Positions 42,252-51,544 of a stretch of DNA of 64,000 nucleotides are shown in pieces. The stretch lies in assembly GCA_937991535.1 (NCBI GenBank), contig CALKHN010000013.1:186001-250000 (forward strand). Direction: 5' to 3'. Position 1 is the first letter of the stretch, and each line of letters opens with the position of its first letter. This DNA is from an uncultured Sphingobacteriales bacterium. Lineage in GTDB: Bacteria > Bacteroidota > Bacteroidia > Chitinophagales > Chitinophagaceae. A program made the translations under genes and the position numbers. The notes beneath the pieces are model-generated. The model was not told the origin of the DNA. It ran no database searches and saw only the letters and a program-made list of their open reading frames with translations.

Positions 42252-43343
42252 ATGAAAAATATATGGTATATGGTTGCCGGCATTTTTATGGCAGGATGCT
42301 CGGTTAAAGGAAATGTTCAGGATAATAAAGATTTGCCTCAGCTACCCGTTGTAGAAGTATCGCTTAAAGATACTTCTTTACATCATGATTATGTAACGAG
42401 CATTGAAGCTGTGAAAAATGTAGAGATCCGCACCAGGGTCCAGGGATTTCTGAATAAGATATTTGTGGATGAAGGACAGGTAGTGAAAAAAGGACAACCT
42501 CTTTTTCAGTTAGATGACAAGGAATTTATAATTGCGCTTTCCAGGGTAAAAGCAAATGTAAACAATGCTGTAGCCGAGGCAAAAACCGCCGAAGTAGAAC
42601 TGATGAGGGTAAAGGGATTACTGGCCAAAGAGATCGTATCGCCAACCGAAAAGGATATGGCGGAGGCTAAATATAAGGCGGCACAGGCCAAAGTAGAAGA
42701 AGCCCTGGCTGCTCAAAAGAAAGCGGAAACCAGCCTATCCTATACATTTATACGCTCCCCGTTCGATGGCATTATTAACCGTATTCCCTTTAAAGCCGGC
42801 AGCGTGCTCGATGCCGGCGCCCTGCTCACCACTATTTCCGACAATCATGAAGTATACGCCTATTTCAACGTTTCCGAAAACGAATACCTGAATTACCGGA
42901 AAACCACAACAGAAAACAGAAATAACAATATTAACCTGCTGCTCGCCGACGGAACAGCCTATCCTTATGCAGGGAAAATCGAAACTGTGGAAGGTGAATT
43001 TGATGAAAGCACAGGTTCTATCGCGTTCAGGGCAAGATTTCCCAATCCTTCCAGGCTGCTCAAGCATGGCGCATCGGGTAAAGTAAGACTTACCATAAAC
43101 GCCGGTGATGCTTTGATCATCCCCCAAAAAGCTGTATTTGAAATACAGGATAAGAATTATGTATTCGTTGTAAACTCCGACAATACGGTTAAAATGACAA
43201 CTGTGGTGCCGCAAACAAGAATAGCACAATCTTATATCATCAAAGAGGGGCTCAATAAGGGGGATAAAATCGTATACGAGGGTGTACAGCAGATCCGCGA
43301 AGGCGCCCGCATACAACCCATTCTTATACACAGGCAATTATAA
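42252..43343 (+). CDS. RND efflux periplasmic adaptor (MFP) lipoprotein
   Basis: A 363-residue membrane fusion protein linking the inner-membrane pump to the outer-membrane channel. The lipoprotein signal is MKNIWYMVAGIFMAGC (Cys16). The lipoyl half-motifs VEIRTRVQGFLNKIFVDEGQVVKKGQPLFQLD (about 60-90) and TFIRSPFDGIINRI (about 165-178) flank a coiled-coil hairpin (about 95-160). Beta-barrel and membrane-proximal domains follow (VYAYFNVSENEYL, ALIIPQKAVFEIQDKNYVFVV). It belongs to the AcrA/MexA-type group. Its partners, permease and channel, follow in the usual order. The unusual point is a 206-base gap before the permease gene. Confidence 0.93.
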   Translation: MKNIWYMVAGIFMAGCSVKGNVQDNKDLPQLPVVEVSLKDTSLHHDYVTSIEAVKNVEIRTRVQGFLNKIFVDEGQVVKKGQPLFQLDDKEFIIALSRVKANVNNAVAEAKTAEVELMRVKGLLAKEIVSPTEKDMAEAKYKAAQAKVEEALAAQKKAETSLSYTFIRSPFDGIINRIPFKAGSVLDAGALLTTISDNHEVYAYFNVSENEYLNYRKTTTENRNNNINLLLADGTAYPYAGKIETVEGEFDESTGSIAFRARFPNPSRLLKHGASGKVRLTINAGDALIIPQKAVFEIQDKNYVFVVNSDNTVKMTTVVPQTRIAQSYIIKEGLNKGDKIVYEGVQQIREGARIQPILIHRQL

Positions 43344-43364
43344 TAAGCCGGCATGCACAGCTGA

Positions 43365-43455
43365 CGGATAATGCATCATGCGGACCCTGCTGCGGATGAT
43401 GGCAAGGGTGTGAGGTTTGCCCATCAGAACAAGCCGGAGTCTTGTGCGGTTTGTT
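43365..43455 (+). other. Possible group II intron 3'-end relic
   Basis: Within the 206-base gap between adaptor and permease, GGCAAGGGTGTGAGG is followed by a hairpin CAAGCCG (43430-43436) / CGGTTTG (43447-43453), which resembles the base of a group II intron domain V with its inner part deleted. No intron-encoded protein is present. This reading rests on memory of intron 3' ends and is weak; an ordinary structured leader is the alternative. Confidence 0.25.
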
Positions 43456-43549
43456 TTAGTAGCCAGAGCAGGTAAAGTAGCTGCTTTTATATCCCGGCAT
43501 GCCATAGAACAACCATTTAAAAACCGATCTGTTCCAACAACCGTTTTTT

Positions 43550-46500
43550 ATGATAGAAACATTTATCAGGCGACCCGTATTGTCGCTGGTTATTTCATTG
43601 ATCATTACTTTGCTGGGTGTGCTGGCGCTGTTTACCCTACCCATTACGCAGTTCCCTGATATTGTGCCGCCCTCGGTAACCGTAACGGCAAGGTATACAG
43701 GCGCCAACGCCCAGGTATGCGTTGATGCGGTGGCCACGCCGCTGGAAAGAGCAATTAACGGGGTGCCGGGCATGACTTATATGAATACGGTAACCAGCAA
43801 CAACGGAGTAACCCTTATAACCATTTCTTTTAAAGTAGGCACAGATCCCGACCTGGCAGCGGTGAATGTGCAGAACAGGGTAACCACCGTGCTGGATGAA
43901 CTCCCTGAAGAAGTGATAAAAGCCGGCGTTGTAACGGAAAAAGAGGTGAACAGTATGCTGCTTTACCTCAATATCGTGAGTGAAGACACCACTATGGACG
44001 AGCAGTTCATTTTTAATTTTACCGACATTAATGTGCTCAAAGAACTAAAGCGCATTGATGGCGTGGGATTCGTTGAAATAATGGGCGCGAAGGATTACGC
44101 TATGCGGGTTTGGCTAAAGCCCGATAGAATGCTGGCGTATAATGTATCGGCAGATGAAGTGATTGCGGCCCTGCGTAGCCAGAATGTGGAAGCTGCTCCC
44201 GGCAAAACGGGCGAAGGCTCGGGCAAGGAATCCAATGTACTGGAATATGTTTTGCGCTACACCGGTAAGTTTTCGGAACCGGAAGAATATAAAAATATTG
44301 TATTGCGTGCAAATGAAGACGGATCGGTGCTCAGGTTAAGGGATATAGCGGGGGTTGAATTCGGCTCGCTTAGCTACAGCATGGTTTCCAAAACTGATGG
44401 TAAACCCTCTGCATCCATTATGATCAAACAACGACCGGGTTCCAATGCAAGAGAGGTGATCAGCAATATCAAAGCGCGCATGGCAGACCTGAAAGAATCT
44501 TCTTTTGTACCCGGTATGGATTACAATTTCGCCTATGACGTATCACGTTTTCTTGATGCTTCGATCAGCGAAGTATTAAAAACATTGCTGGAAGCTTTTG
44601 TGCTGGTATTTATTGTGGTTTTCCTGTTCCTGCAGGATTTTCGTTCTACGCTTATCCCCGCACTGGCGGTGCCGGTAGCGCTCATTGGCACTCTGGCATT
44701 TATGCTGGCGCTGGGTTTTTCCATCAATCTGCTTACGCTGTTTGCCCTGGTGCTTGCCATTGGAATTGTGGTAGACAATGCTATTGTGGTAGTGGAAGCC
44801 GTACATGTAAAAATGACGGAAGATCATATGGGTGCAATGGATGCCACGATTGCCGCCATGAAAGAGATCACCGGCGCTATTTTGGCCATCACACTGGTCA
44901 TGTCGGCCGTTTTTGTGCCGGTGGCGTTCCTGTCTGGACCGGTAGGAGTCTTTTACAGGCAATTCTCCTTAACCCTCGCCATTGCCATTGTTATATCGGG
45001 CATCAACGCCTTAACGCTTACCCCGGCGCTCTGTGCGCTGATGCTTCGGCATTCCGCACCGGGAAAAAAGAAAAGCCTGCTACAGCGTTTTTTTACCGGC
45101 TTCAATAAGGGTTACAACAGCACACAAGGTAAATACCAGCGCCTGATACAATACATCGCAGGCAGAAAAGCAGTGACAATGGGTTTACTGATCATTTTCT
45201 TTGTGGCTACATGGGGTAGCAGTGCTGTACTGCCGTCTGGCTTTATTCCTACCGAAGACCAGGGCTTGATCTATGTAAACGTTACTACTCCCGCGGGCTC
45301 TACCGTGGAACGTACAGGTAAAGTGCTGGACGAAGTGCAGGAGGCCGCGCAAGACTTAGATGCCGTTGATAATATTTCAACCCTTGCGGGGTACAGTCTG
45401 GTTACGGAAGTATCCGGCGCTTCTTACGGCATGGCTATGATCAATATGAAAAGCTGGGAGGAAAGATCGGAATCCGTGAACGATCTTATAAAGATACTGG
45501 AGGAAAAGACGAAACATATTACCGATGCCAGTATCGAATTCCTGCCGCCACCTACCGTTCCCGGGTTCGGTAATTCAAGCGGGTTTGAATTCCGGCTTTT
45601 AGACAAAACCGGCGGCGAAGACCTGCAGCAAACACAAAAAGTGGCCAATGAGGTGATCGCCGCGGCGGTGAAGTCGGGAGCAGTAGCCAATGCCTTCACC
45701 GGGTTCAATCCTAATTTTCCGCAGTACATGATTCATGTAGACCAGGATATGGCTGCAAAAAAAGGTGTGACCATTGAAAATGCCATGAACACGCTGCAAA
45801 CGCTGCTGGGAAGTTATTATGCCACCAATTTCATCCGGTTTGGGCAGATGTACAAGGTAATGGTACAGGCTTATCCCCAGTATCGCTCCAGTCCCGAAGA
45901 TATACTTAACCTGTACCTGAAAAATAAAGATGGTGAAATGGTTCCTTTTTCCACCTTTATAAAAATGGAAAGAGTATTTGGACCGGAGCAGTTAACCCGC
46001 TATAACATGTATACCTCTGCGCTCATTAACGGCGATGCGGCAGATGGAAAAAGCAGCGGTGATGCCATTAAAGCAGTAGAGGCCGCTGCCAAAGAAGTGC
46101 TTCCGAGAGGATTTGATTATGAATGGTCGGGTATGACCAGGGAACAAATCCTGTCGGGCAACCAGGCACTCTACATTTTTATTATCTGTTTGGTATTTGT
46201 ATACCTCATCCTGGCCGCGCAATACGAAAGCTTCCTGTTGCCATTGCCTGTTATCCTTTCATTGCCTGCGGGAATTTTCGGGTCTTTTTTATCACTGAAA
46301 CTCGCCGGACTGGAAAACAATATTTATGCGCAGGTAGCACTGGTAATGCTTATTGGCTTACTGGGCAAAAACGCTATTCTTATTGTGGAATTTGCTATCC
46401 AGCGAAAAAAGCTGGGATCCTCTATACTGGAGGGAGCTGTAGCTGGAGCAGCTTCCAGGCTAAGACCCATCTTAATGACCTCCTTCGCTTTTATTGCCGG

Positions 46501-46723
46501 GCTCATTCCTCTTTGTATTGCAACCGGTGCAGGTGCGCTGGGCAACCGTTCCATCGGTATGGCAGCCGCCGGAGGTATGCTTACCGGAACCGTTTTAGGC
46601 ATTATCCTGATTCCGGGATTGTATGTTGTTTTTGCAGGCATTGAGGAAAAATTGGGAATAAAAAGGAAAATGAAGCTCAAGGTGGCGCCTCTGAAATTTA
46701 AAGTAGCACAGGAAAAACAATAA
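43550..46723 (+). CDS. RND multidrug efflux permease, HAE-1 family
   Basis: A 1057-residue proton-driven efflux pump of the AcrB/MexB family. Start: MIETFIRRPVLSLVISLIITLLGVLALFTLPITQFPDIVPPSV, the classic HAE-1 N-terminus. Twelve membrane helices are evident in two blocks; helix 4 has the proton-relay Asp pair region GIVVDNAIVVVEAVHVKMTEDH, and the GLIPL/NRSIGMAAAGGMLTGT segment lies near helix 12. The porter domains hold PGSNAREVISNI and the LAGYSLVTEVSGASYGMAMI tract. At the C-terminal end a short basic tail (KRKMKLKVAPLKFKV) is cytoplasmic. The pump likely exports amphiphilic drugs or toxic lipids. It is flanked by its adaptor and channel genes, so the tripartite system is complete. Confidence 0.95.
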   Translation: MIETFIRRPVLSLVISLIITLLGVLALFTLPITQFPDIVPPSVTVTARYTGANAQVCVDAVATPLERAINGVPGMTYMNTVTSNNGVTLITISFKVGTDPDLAAVNVQNRVTTVLDELPEEVIKAGVVTEKEVNSMLLYLNIVSEDTTMDEQFIFNFTDINVLKELKRIDGVGFVEIMGAKDYAMRVWLKPDRMLAYNVSADEVIAALRSQNVEAAPGKTGEGSGKESNVLEYVLRYTGKFSEPEEYKNIVLRANEDGSVLRLRDIAGVEFGSLSYSMVSKTDGKPSASIMIKQRPGSNAREVISNIKARMADLKESSFVPGMDYNFAYDVSRFLDASISEVLKTLLEAFVLVFIVVFLFLQDFRSTLIPALAVPVALIGTLAFMLALGFSINLLTLFALVLAIGIVVDNAIVVVEAVHVKMTEDHMGAMDATIAAMKEITGAILAITLVMSAVFVPVAFLSGPVGVFYRQFSLTLAIAIVISGINALTLTPALCALMLRHSAPGKKKSLLQRFFTGFNKGYNSTQGKYQRLIQYIAGRKAVTMGLLIIFFVATWGSSAVLPSGFIPTEDQGLIYVNVTTPAGSTVERTGKVLDEVQEAAQDLDAVDNISTLAGYSLVTEVSGASYGMAMINMKSWEERSESVNDLIKILEEKTKHITDASIEFLPPPTVPGFGNSSGFEFRLLDKTGGEDLQQTQKVANEVIAAAVKSGAVANAFTGFNPNFPQYMIHVDQDMAAKKGVTIENAMNTLQTLLGSYYATNFIRFGQMYKVMVQAYPQYRSSPEDILNLYLKNKDGEMVPFSTFIKMERVFGPEQLTRYNMYTSALINGDAADGKSSGDAIKAVEAAAKEVLPRGFDYEWSGMTREQILSGNQALYIFIICLVFVYLILAAQYESFLLPLPVILSLPAGIFGSFLSLKLAGLENNIYAQVALVMLIGLLGKNAILIVEFAIQRKKLGSSILEGAVAGAASRLRPILMTSFAFIAGLIPLCIATGAGALGNRSIGMAAAGGMLTGTVLGIILIPGLYVVFAGIEEKLGIKRKMKLKVAPLKFKVAQEKQ

Positions 46724-46803
46724 GATGCGGATGTGTGGTATGACCGCCAATGCTGCATGCCTTGCACCGCTTTCATCTATAAAAAATCAATTACACGTCA
46801 TTT

Positions 46804-48258
46804 ATGAAAAAGATCAGTTCTGCGCTGTATATCCGGTTTTGCGTTTATGCTTTCCTGCTGGTATTTATACCGGCCTGTGTAACCCGGCAGCCAGTTATGC
46901 AACATGCCGCTGCGTCCATGCCCGGCAGCTACAGCGGCCGTGCCGACAGTTCCAGTTTAAGCAAGCTTACCCGTGAACAGTTTTTCCACGATACCGTGCT
47001 CCTTAGACTGATTGACACAGCTATAAAAAATAATCTTACACTTAAAACCACGGTGGAGAAAATTATGATCGCCAGGGCCCACCTGCTTGCACAAAAAGGC
47101 TTGAGGCTTCCTTCCCTGGACGGGTTTGTGTCAGGAGCAGTGGATAAGTACGGTAAATATACCATGACGGGCGTAGGCAATTTTGATACTAACCTTTCGC
47201 AGAATATTACGGAAGACCAAAAGGTATCAGACCCAGCCCGTGATTTTTTTCTCGGATTAAAAAGCTCATGGGAAATTGACCTGTGGGGAAAGCTGAAGGC
47301 GAAGAAAAGATCTGCCTACAATGCGCTGCTGGCCTCCGAAAAAGGAAGACGTTGGGTGACGACACAACTGGTCATCCAGGTAGCCTCATACTATTATGAG
47401 CTGCTGGCTTTAGACAACAGGCTGGAGATCATCCGCAGAAATATTAAATTACAGGAAAAAGCGGTAGAGATCGTGGAGGCACAAATGGAAGGCGGACGCG
47501 CCAACGCGCTGGCCGTGCAGCAATTCAGCGCGCATTTGATACATACACTCAGTCTTGAGCAGGAAACCCGGTTAGCTATTATTCAACTTGAGAGTGAAAT
47601 GAATGTGCTTCTTGGTCGTTTTGCGCAAATGCCTGTTCCCAGGGGCGTGCCCATAAGGCAACAACAAATGCCGCAGTTGATTACCTCCGGTATACCCGCA
47701 GATCTGTTAACAAGCCGCCCCGATATACAACAGGCAGAACTGGAGCTGGCGGCCAGCAAAGCCAATGTAACAGCCGCACGGAAAGCCTTTTTGCCTTCGG
47801 TTACCCTTACTCCTTACCTGGCAATGAATGCTTTTAAACTACCCTTATTGTTCAACGGCAGCTCGCTTGCTTATGGATTGCTGGGAGGAATTACACAACC
47901 TCTCTTTAACCGGCACCAGCTAAAAGCCGGCTTCGCTGTTGCCAGTGCCGACCAAAACATTGCGTTTTATAACTACCGGCAAAGCATTTTACAGGGTTAC
48001 CAGGAAGTGCTGAGCAATTTAAAGGGGATAGAGCATTACTTGAAAATTGTTGACCTGAACCAGTCTGAAGTGCAGGTGTTGACCGATGCAGTCAATACCT
48101 CAAATGAGTTGTACCTGAACGGCTACGCCAGCTATCTGGAAGTGATCACAGCACAAAAAGGTGTGCTCGAAGCTGAACTGAAACGCACTGCTTCACAAAA
48201 GGAGTTGCTGACTTTAATACTGGACCTGTACCGTTCACTGGGAGGTGGCTGGGAATAA
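46804..48258 (+). CDS. Outer-membrane efflux channel, TolC/NodT family lipoprotein
   Basis: A 484-residue outer-membrane factor completing the tripartite efflux system. The N-terminal signal ends at a likely lipidated Cys (FLLVFIPACVTRQP). The two homologous repeats of the OEP family are visible: LTLKTTVEKIMIARAHLLAQ to LGLKSSWEIDLWGKLKAKKR, and ADLLTSRPDIQQAELELAASKANVTAARKAFLPSVTLT to YQEVLSNLKGIEHYLKIV. SRPDIQQAE is the hallmark of the NodT/OprM group. It follows the permease gene after 80 bases and is followed by a hairpin with a T-rich tract, which marks the operon end. Confidence 0.93.
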   Translation: MKKISSALYIRFCVYAFLLVFIPACVTRQPVMQHAAASMPGSYSGRADSSSLSKLTREQFFHDTVLLRLIDTAIKNNLTLKTTVEKIMIARAHLLAQKGLRLPSLDGFVSGAVDKYGKYTMTGVGNFDTNLSQNITEDQKVSDPARDFFLGLKSSWEIDLWGKLKAKKRSAYNALLASEKGRRWVTTQLVIQVASYYYELLALDNRLEIIRRNIKLQEKAVEIVEAQMEGGRANALAVQQFSAHLIHTLSLEQETRLAIIQLESEMNVLLGRFAQMPVPRGVPIRQQQMPQLITSGIPADLLTSRPDIQQAELELAASKANVTAARKAFLPSVTLTPYLAMNAFKLPLLFNGSSLAYGLLGGITQPLFNRHQLKAGFAVASADQNIAFYNYRQSILQGYQEVLSNLKGIEHYLKIVDLNQSEVQVLTDAVNTSNELYLNGYASYLEVITAQKGVLEAELKRTASQKELLTLILDLYRSLGGGWE

Positions 48259-48270
48259 TAAATAAGCAAA

Positions 48271-48300
48271 TGCCGGGTATTGGCCGGTCATTTTATTTTT
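48271..48300 (+). terminator. Intrinsic terminator-like hairpin after the efflux operon
   Basis: TGCCGG (48271-48276) pairs with CCGGTCA (48284-48290) over six base pairs with one bulge, followed by TTTTATTTTT. It lies 12 bases past the stop codon of the channel gene and before the metallo-beta-lactamase-fold gene. Confidence 0.5.
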
Positions 48301-48328
48301 AACTTTAAAAAATAAACGGCCCGCGGCA

Positions 48329-49324
48329 ATGCGTATTACAGAAAAAATAAAGGAATCTCCCAATTATAAAAAAGGCTCCTTCCGGAATCTTTCCGCAACG
48401 TCTGTAATGGCAAAAGACTGTTCATGGTATAAGATAATAAGAGATAGCTTTAACCGGCCAAAAGAAATTCGTCCTTCCGGACCCCTTCCATCCATAAAAA
48501 CGGATATTAAAAATCTCTTTTCAGAAAAGCCGGTAATCATATGGTTCGGACATTCTTCTTATTTTATCCATATCAGGGGAAAAAATATTCTCGTTGATCC
48601 TGTTTTTAGCGGGCATGCCTCACCAGTCCCTTTCATGGTCAGAGCATTTGCAGGTACAGATATATACACGCCCGATGACTTACCACCTATAGATCTGATG
48701 ATTCTCACGCACAATCATTATGATCATCTCGATACGGGTACCATTGCACTGCTTAAAGCTAAAACCAATGCTTACTGTACTCCCCTGGGCGTAGGCGCCA
48801 GCTTTCAAAAACTTCATGTTCCCTCCATAACGGAATTAGACTGGTGGGAAACGGAACGCATAACGAATGATATTGAAGTTACGGCAACACCCGCCAGACA
48901 TTTTTCGGGACGAGGGTTGAAAAGGGGCGGCTCACTGTGGAGCTCTTTTGTACTTAATGTTTTTGGCTATACCTTATACATTGGAGGGGATTCGGGATAT
49001 GATGCACATTTTAAAGAAATAGGAAAAAAATTCAGCGGATTTGACCTGGCGATCCTTGAATGTGGTCAATACAATACTTCCTGGCCATTTATACACATGA
49101 TGCCCGAGGAAACTGTGCAGGCAAATATTGATCTCAAAGCAAAATGGTTACTTCCCGTACACTGGGGAAAATTTGCGTTAGCCAATCATCCGTGGAATGA
49201 GCCTGTGGCAAGAGCCGTAAAAAAAGCGGCCGAACTAAATGTAAATATCACTACACCGATGATAGGCGAACCCGTAATTATAAATGAAAGTTATCCGGGC
49301 AGAGCCTGGTGGAATGATTATTAG
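48329..49324 (+). CDS. Metallo-beta-lactamase fold hydrolase, UlaG/NAPE-PLD-like
   Basis: A 331-residue cytoplasmic metal hydrolase. The di-metal motif is H128-N-H130-Y-D132-H133, followed by ATPARHFSGRG (third His), YIGGDSGYDAHF (bridging Asp) and LPVHWGKFALANHPW (last His), all of which are present. This pattern matches the NAPE-PLD/RomA-type branch (DLMILTHNHYDHLD, WFGHSSYFIHIRGKNILVDP). Family members hydrolyse phosphodiesters or lactones; the substrate is unknown. It comes after the terminator of the efflux operon and before the two-component system, with no clear functional tie. No signal peptide was seen. Confidence 0.88.
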   Translation: MRITEKIKESPNYKKGSFRNLSATSVMAKDCSWYKIIRDSFNRPKEIRPSGPLPSIKTDIKNLFSEKPVIIWFGHSSYFIHIRGKNILVDPVFSGHASPVPFMVRAFAGTDIYTPDDLPPIDLMILTHNHYDHLDTGTIALLKAKTNAYCTPLGVGASFQKLHVPSITELDWWETERITNDIEVTATPARHFSGRGLKRGGSLWSSFVLNVFGYTLYIGGDSGYDAHFKEIGKKFSGFDLAILECGQYNTSWPFIHMMPEETVQANIDLKAKWLLPVHWGKFALANHPWNEPVARAVKKAAELNVNITTPMIGEPVIINESYPGRAWWNDY

Positions 49325-49474
49325 TTCAACGGCCAAACTTCATTCATTTCAGGCATTAGCAGTAACGCTCCATGTGTACTTAACTGTGGGTTAACAATAA
49401 AAGAAGCGGTGGGCAATATTTTTTAAATAATTAAAAACATATTTGTGCATATTAATTCTTCCAATCGCTTTGGT

Positions 49475-50737
49475 ATGCGTTCCGCCACTTTAAAATGGAT
49501 AGTGCTTACAGGTGCTGTTGTTATCGGGCTAATCATTGCTATCCAGTTATACTGGTTGAACCATATCTACAAATTAGAGCAGAAACAGTTTGATACCAAT
49601 GTGGTGAAAAGCATTCGCGGACTTTTTGAGGATATTAATCTTTCAGACAGCCCGGGCAGCCATTTGCAGCAAATGGTTACCCTGCGGCCATCACGCAATA
49701 CTTTTGTTGTAAAAATCAGTACCCTGCCGCATAACGACACCCTGGTATTTTATTTGACCCGTGAGTTGATGGATTTCGACATTTTAACCGAATGCAATGT
49801 GGCTTTATATGATAAAACAAAACAGGATTATATTTTTCAGGAAAACATTCCTTCTCCGGCTTCTGACCCGCCGTTGAAGTCTGAACCCTTAGAAGCATAT
49901 CCTGCAAATTATCATTATATTCTTCTGCATTTTCCAGACAGGAGCGGGTATATTTTATCGCAAATGAATTTATGGATAATAGGCAGCATTGTTTTAGTGC
50001 TGGTATTAATAGGTTTGGCTGTGAGTATGTTTTATTTCTATAAACAAAAGTTTCTCATAGAAATACAAAAAGACTTCGTAAATAATTTTACGCATGAATT
50101 TAAAACGCCCCTGGCCGTGATGAAAATAGCATCAGAGGTATTGGCGCAGCCTGGTATAATAAATCAACCCGACCGGATGGAAAAATACACCACCATTATT
50201 TCACACGAAACAGAACACCTGCAAAACCAGGTAGAACAATTATTAAAAATGGCGGTGCTGGAACAAAATGAACTTCGTGTAAAGATGGAATCTATTCCGG
50301 TAAAGGAACTTATTGATCAGGCAATATCCAAACTGCAACCCCTGGCAGAAGCGGAAGAAGCAAAGATTGAAATTAAAATTGAAGATGATGATATTGCTGT
50401 TACAGCCGATAAAACACATCTTGAGCTGGCCATTGTTAACCTCATCGAAAATGCAATAAAATACTCCCGCACACCTTTAATAATAATTGAAGCAGGGAAA
50501 AACGGAGCGGAAAGTTATATATCGGTAAAAGACAATGGGGTAGGTATTGATAAAAAATATTTTAAAAATATCTTTAAGAAATTCTACCGGGTACCCACAG
50601 GCGATGTGCATAATGTAAAAGGATTTGGGTTAGGCCTGAATTTTGTTAAAAAAATAGTAGATGCCCACAATGGAAGAATTGTCGTAAACAGCGTGCCGGG
50701 TATCGGCACAGAATTTAAAATTATTTTACCCGGATAA
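49475..50737 (+). CDS. Sensor histidine kinase
   Basis: A 420-residue membrane kinase. Two membrane helices (about 8-27 and 166-190) enclose a periplasmic sensor of about 140 residues with no recognised fold. The HisKA domain has the phosphoacceptor H207 in FVNNFTHEFKTPLAVMK; the HATPase_c domain has HLELAIVNLIENAIKYS (N box), DNGVGI (G1) and GFGLGLNFVKKIV (G2). The frame continues upstream to a GTG at 49445, but a TATTTG-like promoter box overlaps that codon and the first membrane helix follows the ATG at 49475, so I use the latter. The response regulator gene follows after 11 bases. The signal is unknown. Confidence 0.9.
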   Translation: MRSATLKWIVLTGAVVIGLIIAIQLYWLNHIYKLEQKQFDTNVVKSIRGLFEDINLSDSPGSHLQQMVTLRPSRNTFVVKISTLPHNDTLVFYLTRELMDFDILTECNVALYDKTKQDYIFQENIPSPASDPPLKSEPLEAYPANYHYILLHFPDRSGYILSQMNLWIIGSIVLVLVLIGLAVSMFYFYKQKFLIEIQKDFVNNFTHEFKTPLAVMKIASEVLAQPGIINQPDRMEKYTTIISHETEHLQNQVEQLLKMAVLEQNELRVKMESIPVKELIDQAISKLQPLAEAEEAKIEIKIEDDDIAVTADKTHLELAIVNLIENAIKYSRTPLIIIEAGKNGAESYISVKDNGVGIDKKYFKNIFKKFYRVPTGDVHNVKGFGLGLNFVKKIVDAHNGRIVVNSVPGIGTEFKIILPG

Positions 50738-50748
50738 ACACTTTTATT

Positions 50749-51441
50749 ATGCAACCGAAAGCCAGGGTTTTACTTGCCGAAGACGACCTGTCATTGGGTT
50801 ATGTTATTAAAGATAACCTGGAGCAGGAAGGCTATAATGTATTGCTTTGTGCAGATGGAGAACAGGCGCTGCAATACTTTCAAAAGGGCGAATTTGACAT
50901 TTGCCTTTTAGATATAATGATGCCTGCCAGAGACGGTTTTAGTGTGGCAAAAAAAATCCGCCAGAAAAGCGATCTTATCCCTATTTTATTTATTACAGCC
51001 AAATCAATGGAGGAAGATAAACTGAAGGGATTTACCAGCGGAGCCGACGATTATATTACGAAACCGTTCAGTATGAAAGAATTATTGATGCGGATGGAAG
51101 TATTCTTACGCAGAACAAAAAAATTATTCTCTGACCAGGCATTGGAATATAAACTGGGTAAAATGCACTTTTCGTATACCGATCTTAAAATTTACAGTGG
51201 CGAAGAAGTTTCCAATTTAACACAGAAAGAAGCGGACCTGTTGAAATTTTTATGTGAGCATCCCAATCATATTTTAAAAAGAGATGAAGTATTGCTGAAT
51301 GTATGGGGAAAAGATGATTATTTCCTGGGCAGAAGCATGGATGTTTTTGTTACCAAGCTCCGCAAGCACTTTAAAAACGATGATTCAGTTAATCTTGAAA
51401 CAATACATGGCGTAGGGTTCCGGCTTAATACCCCCACATAG
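50749..51441 (+). CDS. Response regulator, OmpR/PhoB family
   Basis: A 230-residue DNA-binding response regulator. The receiver domain (1-120) has the acidic pair at E11-D12, phosphorylation site D55 (CLLDIMMPARDGF), and K105 (YITKPFS). The winged-helix output domain (about 130-228) is of the OmpR type: LTQKEADLLKFLCEHPNH, RDEVLLNVWGKDDYFLGRSMDVFVTKLR, IHGVGFRL. It is in one operon with the kinase (11-base gap), so the pair is cognate. Target genes are unknown; nearby candidates are the DUF1003 and DoxX-like genes downstream. Confidence 0.93.
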   Translation: MQPKARVLLAEDDLSLGYVIKDNLEQEGYNVLLCADGEQALQYFQKGEFDICLLDIMMPARDGFSVAKKIRQKSDLIPILFITAKSMEEDKLKGFTSGADDYITKPFSMKELLMRMEVFLRRTKKLFSDQALEYKLGKMHFSYTDLKIYSGEEVSNLTQKEADLLKFLCEHPNHILKRDEVLLNVWGKDDYFLGRSMDVFVTKLRKHFKNDDSVNLETIHGVGFRLNTPT

Positions 51442-51544
51442 TTTTTGTTTTGCATTATTTAGTATATACTGCCGTACACATGCGGAGTTACCTTTCCCTG
51501 ACTGTTTTTCACTAAGTTTGATAAGGCATACTTAAAAAAAGTTT

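Noticed and set aside
42735..43337. 200-codon minus-strand frame
   Set aside because: Antisense to the RND adaptor gene, with no recognisable protein features.
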